From: Aphis gossypii
Lineage: Eukaryota; Arthropoda; Insecta; Hemiptera; Aphididae
DNA length: 64,000 bases
Assembly (NCBI RefSeq): GCF_020184175.1
Contig: NC_065531.1
Coordinates: 74,308,604 to 74,372,603, forward strand
Reading direction: 5' to 3'
Position 1 is the first letter of the stretch. Every line of letters starts with the position of its first letter. A program made the position numbers and the translations under genes. This document shows positions 1 to 11,937 of this stretch, one piece after another. A model generated the notes under the pieces. That model did no database searches. It had not been told where the DNA came from and worked only from the letters and a program-made list of their open reading frames with translations.

Positions 1-70
1 TGTTCATAATAGTATGTCCATTAAATGATAATATATATTATATATATATATTTTTTTTCGGTTTTAATAG

Positions 71-3000
71 ATGACAACTTTTTGTTGAGATTTCTTCGAG
101 CTAAAAAATTTAGTTTGCCGTTAGCTCAAGAAGCATTGGAACGATATTTATTATTGCGACAAACGTTTGGTCGTCAACTTTTTAATGAACTTGATATCAC
201 GTGTCCACGACTAGAAAAACTTCTGGAACTCGGGTAATTAAATAAAAGTATTAAATTTCTGAAATCACGTTGTACCTAAAAGAAATAATTAATCATTATA
301 ATGTAACTATAATGTATTTTGCTATACAGGTACATATTTGTAGTTCCTAAGCGTGACAAAAATGGACGTAGGATTATCATAACAAGACCAGGTAAATTAT
401 TGTATTATTATCATAAAGGAATTAAATAGTCTTCTTAATAAAAAATAATACATTAATACATTTTATTTTATTATATTTTAATATAAATTTTTTAATTCTT
501 TCTAGTATCACTATACTTAATTAATAATTTAATTTCTGTGATTTAGAGTCCTCCATATCTTAATTCCTATTATAGGGACAAAATCGTATATAGAAATGTT
601 AAAGTTGCCTAGGGTGGCAAAAACCCTACGTATTACTGTTCCTATAGGACCTAGGATCACCAAGTTTTATACTTCACTATGAAAGACTGTTTAAAAAAGT
701 GATAAATGGATGGCTGAGTGATTATTGTAAATAAATTATACATAGGTAGCTACGCGACCTGCAAGATGGCAAGGCCATAAATAGTTACATATTATACTGT
801 TACTGTTAGGTGTTTTTTTTTTGTACCTAATGTCACTATATAATGGCCTTGGATATTAATTAACATATAATATGTAAGTTTGGATAAGTATACATGGAGC
901 TCTAGGTCAAGTAAATATTATATATTATGTGTGCATAGTTGCATGTGTCCGCCACCCCTCTATAATTTCTTAATAATTAATAACGATAGGAGGGTACATA
1001 TTATAGACATTTATAAATCATGAGTTCTCTTTAAATTTCAACTTCATTCACGGCCTATAAAATATTTCATATTTAGAAAGTTACCAGTTAAAGTAGTTAA
1101 TGTTAAGTATTAAATATCTTTATATTTTACATACGAGTAATTTAAATAAAAAAAAAAATATAGGTACCTTTCTATACCTAATGGCTAATACACATTGAAA
1201 AAACTAACAACAAGTACTTACATAACTATACAGTTTATAATCTATATACTGTTAAGCGTTAAGTTATGTTTTTGTATAATAGCTAATAGGTATAGATAGT
1301 TTTTAAACTATTCAAAAAAATATGCAGAATAGGTACCAGTATACTTAAACAGGGCCGGTATAAGGGGTAGGCGAATTAGGTGACCACCCGAACGGTTGTA
1401 CTCTCCCGATTTTTAAAAATAGTAAATTCTCCCGTGTCAAAATTGTTCAACATTCAAAGTTGCAATAAACTAAAAAAAAAAAATAAGTAAAAACAGTGTT
1501 ACAAAAAATAAAGAAAAAACTATAACATAAAAAATATTAGATTATAAAGACAAAAAAATTGACACCATAATTTTTTTTAAATCTGTATGTCCCTACTATT
1601 AAAAAAATCAAATTTAAACATTTTTATTTTATCATATTATATATACTTATATTAAATTAAATAAGTAGTACTAAAGAAATGAAGACTCGGGAATATTTAT
1701 ATATTTCCGCCGGGTGCCTAGGTTAGGTTAGATTAGGAGAGTTTACAATCGCCCGACCACTCAAGGCGCCGAGCACTGAAGTATCATGGGCGCCTTAACC
1801 CTTTGTTGAGCAGACTAAGAAATAAAATTTTTTTTTCCATTTTTTTTTTTGCATAAAAACATGATAATTGACCTATTGATAAATAAGTACACATTAAAAA
1901 AAAAATTTTTTAGCCCACATTAGAGTTAAGTACTTGGTACTTAGAAATACCGTTGGTCAGTTTAACATTTTGATCGTGGTACTAAAATGTACCGTTGGTC
2001 ATTCAGCACATAATTTTTTAACATACAATACATACAAATCAAAAATTTATTTTGCAAGATAATTTTTTAAAATTGTAATATTTTGTTTGGGTTCTAAATA
2101 ATACAAATATATCAAAGTATGCATATGCATTTGATATAATAACAAATATTTAAAATCTTATACACATGATTACTATTTTATTTTTAATTATAAAAAATAT
2201 ATATCAAAGAATTATGTTATGGCTATGGTACCTACATACGTCATACACTAACGACTAACGTGAAAATATGAAATAGCTAATGGCCCGACGGTACTTTTGA
2301 ATCCATTGCATATTATCAGATTTATTCCCCTCTTTTAATACATCGATATTTATACAATAACAATTAACAATATTTATAATCTAGACACAATTTCAAATAA
2401 TTCTAGCGCAGCGGTTCCCAACCTTTTTGAGACTTTTACCCATAAATCAGGTTAGGTTATACCTAACCTATAGGACCATAGTTTTATTTTTTTCTTGTAG
2501 CTAAAGAGGTATTTATGAGTACCGACAGGTCACAGTAAAGATAAATGCATCATATTATTTAATATACATTTATTTATTATGTGGTACTCAAAAGTAACGT
2601 CGGTCGACAAAGGGTTAAGAGTTCAGTTATTAGTTTTTTTTTTTGATAATTCGAATAAAATTATCAACAATAATATGTACATAGAAAAAATTAAAAGTTA
2701 CCTTGAGAAAAACTATAGCTGTTACAGACCTAACTTATACTTGACCTAAACTAGAGAGGGCGAATTAATTTTCCTTTCCCAGGATGCATAGTTTCCTTAG
2801 ACTAGCCCTGTACTCAAATACAGAAATACTTTAAAACTTTAAAAGACTTAACACTTCCTAAAATAAACCTATCTTACCTATCTATGTTATATCTCAATGT
2901 TTATTGATCAAAACGGATTTAGTTATCAATACCTACTTAAAATACTTTAAGGAGTTTTCAATCCTTCAATATGGACAAATGCAGAAATGTGTAGAATGCA

Positions 3001-4033
3001 TGGTGTTACATATGAAACACTGATGGAAGACCAAGAAAACCAAGTACGTGGGTTTGTACACTATACAGATGCAGCTGGTATGTGCTTACAGCAACTTACA
3101 TTATTTACACCGAGAGAAGCTGTTAGAATTGTTAAAAATGGAGAGGTACTAAAAATTTGTTTTAAAAAACACAATATTTTAAAATTAAAATTATATAATT
3201 TATTCTTGTACATAAATTACATTTTATAGTTATATAAATAAGGTATACATATTAATAATGTCATATTTTTGGTAACTTATAAACATTGATACAATATCTT
3301 AATGACATAATTTGTTTTAAACTGTTAATCTGTATTCTTTATCTTCTCCATTTTGCTTTAATAATCAATTTCTTGTATATACTAAAGAATTTTTTTATTT
3401 ATTTTTTTTTTTTTTTGAGCTATAATATTGTTAAATAAAATCTATACCTAAAATAATAATAATAAAAATTGTTATGTTATAAAAATAAATATTTATTTTA
3501 TTAATTCTTTTTTAGCGAACACTTCCAATGCGACACAAAGAAATATATGGAGTAAATGTACCATTGAGTTTAAAATTTGCATTAGATTTTGGAATGACCT
3601 TGATATCTGAAAAAATTAGAAGTCGTGTAAAAGTAATTAACTAATAAATTTAATATACAAAAATAATTACTATGTATAACTCTTGCAAATCATTCCCCAG
3701 ATATTTAGTTCAATCGAGGAGAGCCATACATATGTTGATAAGTCATTATTGCCTAAAGAATACGGTGGAGAAATGGAAATGTCAACAATGATAGGTAAGT
3801 TTATTTCTTAAACACATAACTTTGTTATCAACATTTTATTTATTTAAACAATTATGATAGGTTTATGGAAACAAGAACTGTTAGAAAAACGAGAACAAAT
3901 ACTTAAAAATGAAAAAATGTCGGTAAGAGAGGATATGTTTAGTGAGGGTGCAAGACAAGGACGAGTATCAGCGCTGACAAACCACAGTCACCATCATATG
4001 GTTGGCAGTTTTCGTCAACTAACTGTAGATTAG
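71..4033 (+). CDS. CRAL-TRIO domain lipid-transfer protein (clavesin/TTPA-like), 3' part
   Basis: Six exons are joined by phase: 71-233, 330-391, 2952-3145, 3516-3632, 3701-3794 and 3861-4033 (stop TAG 4031-4033). All introns are GT-AG. The gene enters the window already inside the coding sequence: the first exon begins at the second base of a codon after an acceptor, so the start is missing. The visible 266 residues begin in the CRAL-TRIO N-terminal helical region (NFLLRFLRAKKF, then EALERYLLLRQ) and continue through the lipid-binding domain (GYIFVVPKRDKNGRRIIITRPG, split by an intron, then VHYTDAAGM, IYGVNVPLSLKFALDF, LLPKEYGGEM). The charged tail ends in QLTVD. Members of this family shuttle hydrophobic ligands such as tocopherol, retinoids or phosphoinositides between membranes. 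The ligand cannot be read from sequence. Intron 2 is swollen by nested transposons. Family confident, orthologue not assigned. Confidence 0.9.
1350..2815. mobile_element. hAT-like non-autonomous element in CRAL-TRIO intron 2, host of a nested piggyBac-like insertion
   Basis: The left end reads CAGGGCCGGT and the right end CTAGCCCTG, an imperfect inverted repeat (9 of the outer 12 bases match). The flanks TACTTAAA (1342-1349) and TACTCAAA (2816-2823) look like an 8-bp target duplication with one mismatch, which is the hAT length. No transposase remains. The centre is occupied by a second element (1799-2614). Moderately supported because both the inverted repeat and the duplication are imperfect. 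Confidence 0.5.
1799..2614. mobile_element. piggyBac-like MITE flanked by TTAA
   Basis: Termini CCCTTTGTTGAGC on the left and GGTCGACAAAGGG on the right form an inverted repeat. They are flanked on both sides by TTAA (1795-1798 and 2615-2618), the piggyBac target duplication. The body is AT-rich with no long reading frame and carries repeated TACCGTTGGTCA motifs (around 1951 and 1989). A hAT-type terminus (CAGCGGTTCCCAACC, from about 2409) lies inside, without a visible partner. Nested in the hAT-like element 1350-2815. Confidence 0.6.
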
Positions 4034-5724
4034 TTTTCATAATTTTGAACATCATTATATAATTTGAACTTATATTTTATGCAAAATTTTAACATTAAAA
4101 TGTTATATCTTAATGCAAAATCTCTGAAAACAAAAAAATTTCCATGTATTATTCAATGTAATAAAAAATACATTAAATTTAATACCTACAGTTATAAAAG
4201 AAAAAATTTTAATCATTAAATTAATTGTATACTAAACTTAAGGAATTAAATCATATATTCAATAATTGAGATAATAAACAAAATAAATAATAAATACCAA
4301 AGTTGACAATTATAATAATAATGAATTCTAAAAAAAAAAAACAAAAATAAAAACAAAAAAAAACATACAATAAAAATATTGGTTGAGAAAAATATTTTTG
4401 GCAATTATCTATTAAATTTTTCTCTTAAAATAAAATAACAAACATTTTATGATACAAACATACCAGTCTTCTTTTATTATATGTACAAAAACATGTTTAC
4501 CAATAATTATTATAATTGGATATTTAATTATGCAGTCCATACAACACATGTACAAATTAAAAAAAATAACTTTTTACATACCAGACTTTTTGATATCGAA
4601 TATTTTCCTAAAAGTAAATCTACATAATTGTAGACCATTTATCTGAAACAAAATATTATAATTCATACCTAAAATTATGATTATAAATTTTATGATATAA
4701 GAATAGATATGATCATTAATAAAATCATAAAAATACATTGTTTATAAAATAAAATATGATGTTTAAAACATGAATGATTGTGCCTAATGACTGTCTAAAA
4801 TTCAGGTTAAACATAACTATTATGAGATTTCATAGAAACATAAACATTATGATGTGATGATTAAATAATTTAAAAATTGAATGAATAAACTTTGAACTAT
4901 ATATTTAGTATTTAGTATTGACATCTAAAATAAATATTATTACAGAAAGCAATATCATTCACTTTTAAAATTAAAATTTTATGAATAGGTAATATTAAAT
5001 TTATGCAAAAATTATGAATATAATAAAAAATAATAAATATATTAATTATGTTATTGTATATTTATTATTTTCAGAAACTTAACTTAAAAATTTATTTCCT
5101 ATATATTATATATTAGTAAAATTATTAATAAACAAGTACAATTATTATGCATCAAAGTACAAGTATAATATTATATTTTCCATCAATATTGATCTATGTC
5201 AGGGGTGGCAAATTATTTGAATGCTATGTGCTAAAAATTACCTTTTCTGTTTTTGAAGGGGTCATGAATTTTATTTATATATTATATACAGGGAGTGTCC
5301 AACTTGTGGCTCGCAATAAATTATTGTATTAATATAAAAAAGGGTATACAAATTTATATCTAATAAAAATAATATATAAATAAGGCTCAGCACAGCGTTG
5401 TGGCAACATAACTGAGAGTAAGTAACATCTGCGCCAATATATATGTATAATTATGTAATTAAAATATTTCCATTTTTTGCGTGCCATTTCAAGCACACAT
5501 GTAATAGATTTGCCATCCCTGATATATGTATATTAAATTTTATAAATTGTATTAAGTATCTAATTTACTAAATCATCTTTAGCTAACAAATTAAATAGTT
5601 TTAATAAGTAAGATAGTAAAATATACCAACATTACTATTATCCTATAGACATTCCATTATTTATTTATAAATGCATATTACAGTGAATATGATCAATCAT
5701 TGATCATATTCATAATACAATAAC
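4034..5724. other. Convergent intergenic interval between the CRAL-TRIO gene and ZC3H3
   Basis: The 3' ends of two genes face each other here. AATAAA at 4160-4165 is a candidate poly(A) signal for the plus-strand gene, and TTTATT at 5660-5665 (AATAAA on the minus strand) is one for ZC3H3. The rest is AT-rich DNA with one hAT-type MITE at 5200-5521. Short reading frames here have no recognisable content. Confidence 0.5.
5200..5521. mobile_element. hAT-type MITE
   Basis: Terminal inverted repeat CAGGGGTGGCAAA (5200-5212) pairs with TTTGCCATCCCTG (5509-5521), one mismatch. The flanks ATCTATGT (5192-5199) and ATATATGT (5522-5529) are an 8-bp duplication with one mismatch. A second hAT-like terminus, CAGGGAGTGTCCAAC at about 5289, lies inside and suggests a composite. 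No coding capacity. Confidence 0.7.
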
Positions 5725-8700
5725 TTACTGTTTTTTCAATGGTATATAAGATGGTAAGTCCAATAAAGGTGCTCGGCGTTTGGGAACAATATGAATAGAC
5801 TCGTTTTCATTTGATTCATTACTATTAGGTATTGATATCTCAAAGTATCTAGGTTCATTGATTTCAACAACAGTATTTTTCTCTTCACATTGAATGTGAG
5901 GATATAAGCATTTTTGACCATGCGGACACTCATTGTTTGTTTCAAAAATTGGACATAGATTCAAGTGTTTTTTAGGGCACTTAAATTATGGTGAAAAAAA
6001 AATAACTATGAATATTTCCGCCAAATCACAAGTTTTAAAACTAAAAATAAATATTTAAAAATGTAATAAAATAAAATTTGAATATAACTTACTTTTTTTC
6101 CCCAATTACATGAACCATCAAGAAATTTTTTACAAATAGGGGTGTTTTTACTTCTATATTCGTGTAAGTACGGACAATTTAATTGAACACAAACACTATT
6201 TAAATAATGCTTACAAAATGGAATTTTTTCCTCAACAATATTATGCGATAACGTACAATTCTCTTTAAAACATTCTCCTGTTAGAAACCTAAAATAAAAA
6301 AAAAAAGATAAAACAGAAATTTAGTTTAGTGATACATTTGAATATTAAAAATAGCCAACTTTGTGCATAATGTGATGTATTTTTTGTAATGCCGCTTATC
6401 ACATTCTCCTTGGTCTAATTTTGAACAAACGCCAAAGCGATTAAATATTAGACAAAGCTGTTTGGTGAGGGTTTTTTTACTTCTGTAAAATAGATTTTTA
6501 TAATAGAAATAATTAATACTTTTTTTTTTTTTAAATAAAGTTTAACAAACTTGAGCCGTTGGAGGGTTTTATTATTTGTTAAACTTAAATTTTGAATTTT
6601 ATTTTTTTCATTATTTATAATTTTCAAATTTTGTTGAGGTTTATTATTAGAAATATTTAGCAAACGTATTTTATTATCCGAAGATCCTGTTTTTTCCAAC
6701 TTAACATTATTTTTTTTTGATCTAAAAATAAAAAATAAATGTCAAATCATTATCAAAGCATATTAGTTTTCGGTTAAAAAAATTCACCTCAATTTTGGAT
6801 TTACATATGAATACGTAGAATATGACCTCTTTCCATTTCGTTTAATCTCAGTTGGCTTAATTACAGTACTTTTCATTAACATATTTTTAACTTGATCTCT
6901 GTTTGTAACAGTTTTTATTCTAGCAACAATTTGTTTTTGCTGTAATTTTCTCATTAGTGCAAGTCTATGTGAAAGATGTTTGAGCATAAATGACTTGGTT
7001 TTTGACTGAATTGGATTTATCAATGATTGTCTAATTATTTTATTCTTGCCAAATAAAATTAATTTATCAGCTTTTGGTACTGAAGGCTGGGTATTATTGT
7101 TTACATTATTAACCAATAATATACTAGGTCTCGTCCATTTTAATTTATTGGTATTACTAGAGTTGGATAATTTAGATTCAAGTACAGGTATTGAGTTAGT
7201 AACATTAGTCCATTCTGTTTTTTTGTAAGGTGATATTAGTGTATTTGATGTAGGACATTGTAAAGTTGAAAGTGGTTTACGTTGAATTGTATTATTTTCA
7301 ATACAATTAAGTTTATTGTTGATTTTCCATTTATTTCTAAATAATGATTGGCGTATTAATTTTGTGTTACCTATCTTTACAAGATTAGGTGATCCAATTA
7401 TTTTTCCAGACAATTTCTTTATCATTTTTTTCTTATTTATACTTGTTGACTTATTAATAGATACTAAAGAATTCGGTACACTTTTTAAATTTGAATTTAA
7501 CAAATTATTAGAAATTAACTGGTTTTGAAATTTTCTATTGACATGAACATTTTTTGATAGATTAGTTTTCTTAGTTGACAAAGAGCTCCCTTCTTTATCA
7601 ACAACATATTTTGATGAAGTTAAGTAATCTTGAACATCAATCATATATTTATCTACATTACGTAATATTTGTGAAACATCAGAAGTTTCATAACAACTAT
7701 CATTTGATGGTAGTTTACAATTATTAACAAAACTGTTTTTTACAATTTCATTAATTTCTGAGTTATACTTTATGATATTTTGACTATTATTTGATACTTC
7801 AGGATAATTTTTGCTTATAACAGTTTTGACAGGTGTACAATTTAACACATTTTGTTTGGTATACACTTTAGAATTATTAGTCTTAACAAATAAACTATTT
7901 TGTTTAATTTTACTTTGTTGGTTAGTAAAATTGCGATTATCTATTTTGGTAGAAAGGAATTTATTAGTTGTATGATTATTATCCTTGCAATACTTAAATT
8001 TTGATGTTGATTTAATATTCTTATTAGAAACAATATTTTCTTTAATATTATTAAGACTCCGCTGTAATTTTGGTTTATCGTCATTATCATCATCATCATC
8101 TAGCTGCTCTAAATAAACAAAAACATATTTCAATTAAAATAAATTATTGACTATCAAATATATATATTATATATATATAAAATATAAATCTATAAGCTAC
8201 AGATAGTAAAATATAGTTTAGGTTAAAAATCGTAAAAATTTAAAGACAATAACATATATTCAGTCCCATAAAACTAAATTTAAGTATTAAAACATAAAGC
8301 GTACCAATTTCTTTCATTAGGAACATAATATACATTTTAAAATCGATAGATAAGCTTTTTTTTAGTTTTCAAATTTAAATCTCTAAACAAAATATACTAA
8401 AATACTAAACAAATTTGTTGATGATATTCCCAGAAAAATGAACAAAATAAACAATATAAACTTTTTCTATTGGTATCTAATAGTAATTACCTATTTTAAC
8501 AGGTTATACCAGGGGTCTCCAAACGTTTTTATTCAAGGGCCACAAAAAATATCATCATCTCTTAGCGGGCCAAAAGTTTATACCTACACATACATTATAC
8601 TACATTAACATATACATTTTTAATTTTTAAATGCTAGATATATTATCTTGTATATTTATTATCCTATGAGGGCCGCGGGCCGGTTAAAATGTGTTTGAGG

Positions 8701-9679
8701 GCCGTATCCGGCCCGCGGGCCGTAGTTTGGAGATCCCTGGGTTATACAATAATATGAACTGATAAAGATAATATTTCATTGAGTATCTACTATGACTAAT
8801 TTTGTCATAACCTTTTATGACATGAGTGAGATAATTAATTATACCAGTCCATTTTAAATAATGTATTACTTAATTAATACATTTTTAAAAATGTCAAAAA
8901 ATATTAGTTAAACACACACAAATTAAAAACTAACTGATTTGTATGTAACAACTTCAGGGTAGCGTAAAAAAAAATGTTTTAAAATTTCTAAAATAATAAT
9001 AAATGGTTGGTAATGAATAAAATGTTTTTTCAAAAATATTATTTGAACAGAAAAAATTAGCCAGCACACAACTATGTGGTCTATGACTATGTAAGGTTAC
9101 TAAAGGTTAAATAAATATTAGAAATTTTGATATTTTTAACAAAAATAACCTAACAAACAACAACATTGATTAAATTTAACTTTTTTTTTTTTTTGGAAAA
9201 TTAAATTAATGATAAACTTCTTTTTTTTTGTTATGGAGAGATTATGACGTTAATACAATATATTTTAACAATATTGTCTAAAAAAAAAATAGAGTATTGA
9301 GCACTTTTTGAAAGTTAGGTAAAATATTGTCCTCGACCCAATTCTAAAACATTAGCTACCTATTTTATTAAAAAATATGGATATAAATGGGTTTTTAATA
9401 CAATTTAATGATTTTAAAATCTGTTATTTCTGATTAATTTAATGTGTAATCCAATCAATAACGCTGATTTGTCATGTATCATACTGATATGTACCCAATA
9501 AGTATAACATGTATGATTGAAAGTGAATACCTACATTTTAAAAAGTATAAGATAACAGAAGAAAAAAACCTATGTTCAAATACTCAATACTCACTTTTTA
9601 GAGCAATTAAACGCTTTAGTAATGCTTCTTCTTCATTAGAACTACTTTTATGAGTACTGCAGAAATCATTCAACTCCAT
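5725..9679 (-). CDS. ZC3H3: Zinc finger CCCH domain-containing protein 3 (five CCCH fingers)
   Basis: Six exons on the minus strand: 9679-9595, 8108-6788, 6721-6551, 6482-6360, 6288-6093 and 5979-5725 (stop 5727-5725). Phases agree throughout and give 716 residues. The start is MELNDFCSTHKSSSNEEEA. Exon 2 encodes about 440 residues of Asn/Ser/Lys-rich disordered sequence after an Asp run (QLDDDDDNDD). The C-terminus has five tandem CCCH fingers, at about C536-H557, C565-H582, C592-H609, C619-H637 and C641-H660. This is the ZC3H3 arrangement; in animals the protein is nuclear and acts in mRNA 3'-end processing and export. Finger 1 is C-x8-C-x7-C-x3-H, with a wider second gap than usual; the others use x7-8, x4-5 and x3. 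Introns 3 and 4 use the weak donors GTTTGT and GTTGGC, chosen because they restore frame between finger-coding exons. Confidence 0.92.
8510..8739. mobile_element. hAT-type MITE in ZC3H3 intron 1, perfect 8-bp target duplication
   Basis: Left terminus CAGGGGTCTCCAAAC (8510-8524) and right terminus GTTTGGAGATCCCTG (8725-8739) are inverted repeats with one mismatch. Flanking GGTTATAC occurs at 8502-8509 and again at 8740-8747, an exact 8-bp duplication. The 230-bp body contains GGGCC-rich subterminal repeats (GGGCCGCGGGCCGG, GGCCCGCGGGCC) and has no coding capacity. Such GC-rich ends stand out in this AT-rich DNA. Confidence 0.88.
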
Positions 9680-10560
9680 TGATCATAAATATAGTAAACA
9701 GAACAATATCGGATTAAAACACAACTGTAGAGAAAGAGAAATATTAATCATTAATGACTAATGAGCAATGATTTTAATTAGTCATAATAAACTTTAATTT
9801 CACATTTGAATAAATCAAAACTAATACTACTACTACAAAACTTGAAGTATACTTTACAGCCGTGGGCCCGTGGGCCGTATCATAAAACGAAATCTACTTT
9901 TCGTTCAAGGTTTATCATTCTTCGTTGGAGACAAGAATTTAGAGTTAAGAGTTTTGTCATTTGTTGTCAGCAGTTTTATCATTTATGTTGTTACATATTC
10001 TATGATATGATGTATTGTTACCAATACATAGAATCAAGTATATGAAACACGATGTAGAGCTGCTGATGATGTACTTCGTGATTTGAACATTAAAATTTAG
10101 AACAAACATATTTTTTAATACTAATGTTAAATATTATATTATATAATATTATAAAATATAATTTGCACATTATTTAGTCATAATCTCGAAATCTAAGATT
10201 ATTATTTCTTTATCATATTCCAATGTGCAACCTGTTCCGATACAGCTACATAATATAATAGACAATTAATAGTATAATATTTTTAATCGTGATCGTGATT
10301 CATTCTAGACGGCCTCAGTGCCTCACTGCATTTTTGACGTTCTACCTTATTGCTTGATACCTATTACCTATTACTCTACGGACTATGAGAGTCAGTAAAG
10401 TTGTGCTGGGTGCCGTACTATGTGATAAGTTAGGAGTTTTGCTCCTTGTGCCTTGTAGTTTGTATATGCGATCACTTTGTGAATGATATTAACTAATAAC
10501 TATTTAAAATTGTATCGACAAATCCAAATTATTGTACTGTAGTATTGTAGCAATACATTA
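9680..10560. promoter_or_regulatory. Divergent intergenic interval, probable shared ZC3H3/BAG6 promoter
   Basis: ZC3H3 starts at 9679 on the minus strand and a candidate first BAG6 exon starts at 10561 on the plus strand, about 880 bp apart. The interval is AT-rich, with no TATA/initiator arrangement I can defend. No coding content is supported here; the 79-codon frame at 9806-10045 resembles nothing recognisable. Confidence 0.4.
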
Positions 10561-10613
10561 ATGGGTTTGTCATCTACTTGTTCAGATCATTCGGGTCAGT
10601 CAGAAGATAATTC
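10561..10613 (+). other. BAG6: Candidate upstream coding first exon of BAG6
   Basis: ATG at 10561 opens MGLSSTCSDHSGQSEDN and is followed by a strong donor, TTC|GTAAGT (10614). Joined to the acceptor at 11903/11904, the split codon becomes TCG. The frame then continues with no stop through ACC ACC GAG TGT AGT into the ATG at 11938, adding 29 residues. Vertebrate BAG6 also carries a short Ser/Thr/Glu-rich leader before its ubiquitin-like domain, which makes the extension credible. The alternative is a 5' untranslated exon with translation starting at 11938. Confidence 0.5.
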
Positions 10614-11937
10614 GTAAGTAACTATCACTTACTCATTCTTACTGTACCTAAATATTAAATGTTAGGATATGGCATTCTTAATTTTTATCTTCAATAAATA
10701 GTAAATTTATACTTTTAGGCTAATCATGTCATTGATTTGTCAAGAGACAAAAGTTTTACCTCGCATAGAAACTGAATGATAAAAATAATTTTTAATTTAA
10801 GTGTGAGAACTTACTGTCGAGACGATAAAACGTACCTGTTTAGTAATTGACAATTGTATTATATTTTAATGAAATTAATATTAAACTAACAGTTTCGTTG
10901 GTCTTAGATTATATTATTATGTAATTATGTAGTGGTTTAAAATGGTATCAGTTTTGTCAGTTATGTTTGTTTAAAGATGTTAATTGTTTATACAATGCCG
11001 TATTCAAAATTCCATGTCGATGACATTTTTAGTTCATACCACGATTAAAAATTATCTATAGCTGTGGTTTATGCTATAAAGGGTTAATATTATATTGATT
11101 CTATACAATAATTGATTGTGTAATTTTTGCACCTATAAACTATAATTTACAATCTATTAATAATTTGGCTTTGGCTTCAAATTTAATAGTCATGCTTTAA
11201 TACAAAAACCGGGTACAATGCGTGGTGGTAGTCTATTATAGTCTATACATAGAATTGTGTGTTTAAATTTGTAATTTGTATTATAATATTGCGCGGCGTT
11301 ATACTCATCCAAAGTCCACATTTTTCTCGATGGTTGGTAACAGTGTTTCTCTCCTATGGTGCTGTTCGTTGTTATTCCATGGTTTATCACGGATATATTT
11401 CGTCATTTCGTATTCTCTTTATATTATTCTCTTTTTTATTTCTCTCTCCCCTCCACTCGCCAGATCATCATAGTGCCACACTCACTACTGTGACTTCACT
11501 ACGGTTTGCTCTGTTTCTCCTTTTTTCTTTACATTTTTGCTGAGTCCGTATGAATTCGTTTCTCGAATGATCGATGTCTTCAAGCCGTGTGTTTCACAAA
11601 ACTTCTTCGGAATGATGATCAATCAACGATAATAGCGCAGAACCAACCGTCCGCCATACAGACGACACTAAAAATCGCGAGCAGTATTTGCTTGCTTTGA
11701 TTTCATTGTGCAGGCGCATTATCATCGTATTGATTAAACACCGTCGAAACATATTATTACTATCTAGGTGATTACGCCGTGCGCCTTACAATTACTGAGA
11801 TCCGTGCTCTATTGGTTTATGTTACTTATTCATTATATTGTGCCATCGTCTCGTTTACGTTTTTCCACGATTAATGGTTTATAAAAACTTTTACGTATTT
11901 TAGGACCACCGAGTGTAGTACACCAGCGAACGACAAA

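Noticed and set aside
1721..1738. TTAGG-like repeats suggesting telomeric sequence
   Set aside because: Only about three imperfect units, inside a transposon.
7046..7528. Plus-strand frames of 60-70 codons opposite ZC3H3 exon 2
   Set aside because: They are antisense shadows of the Asn/Lys-rich coding exon.
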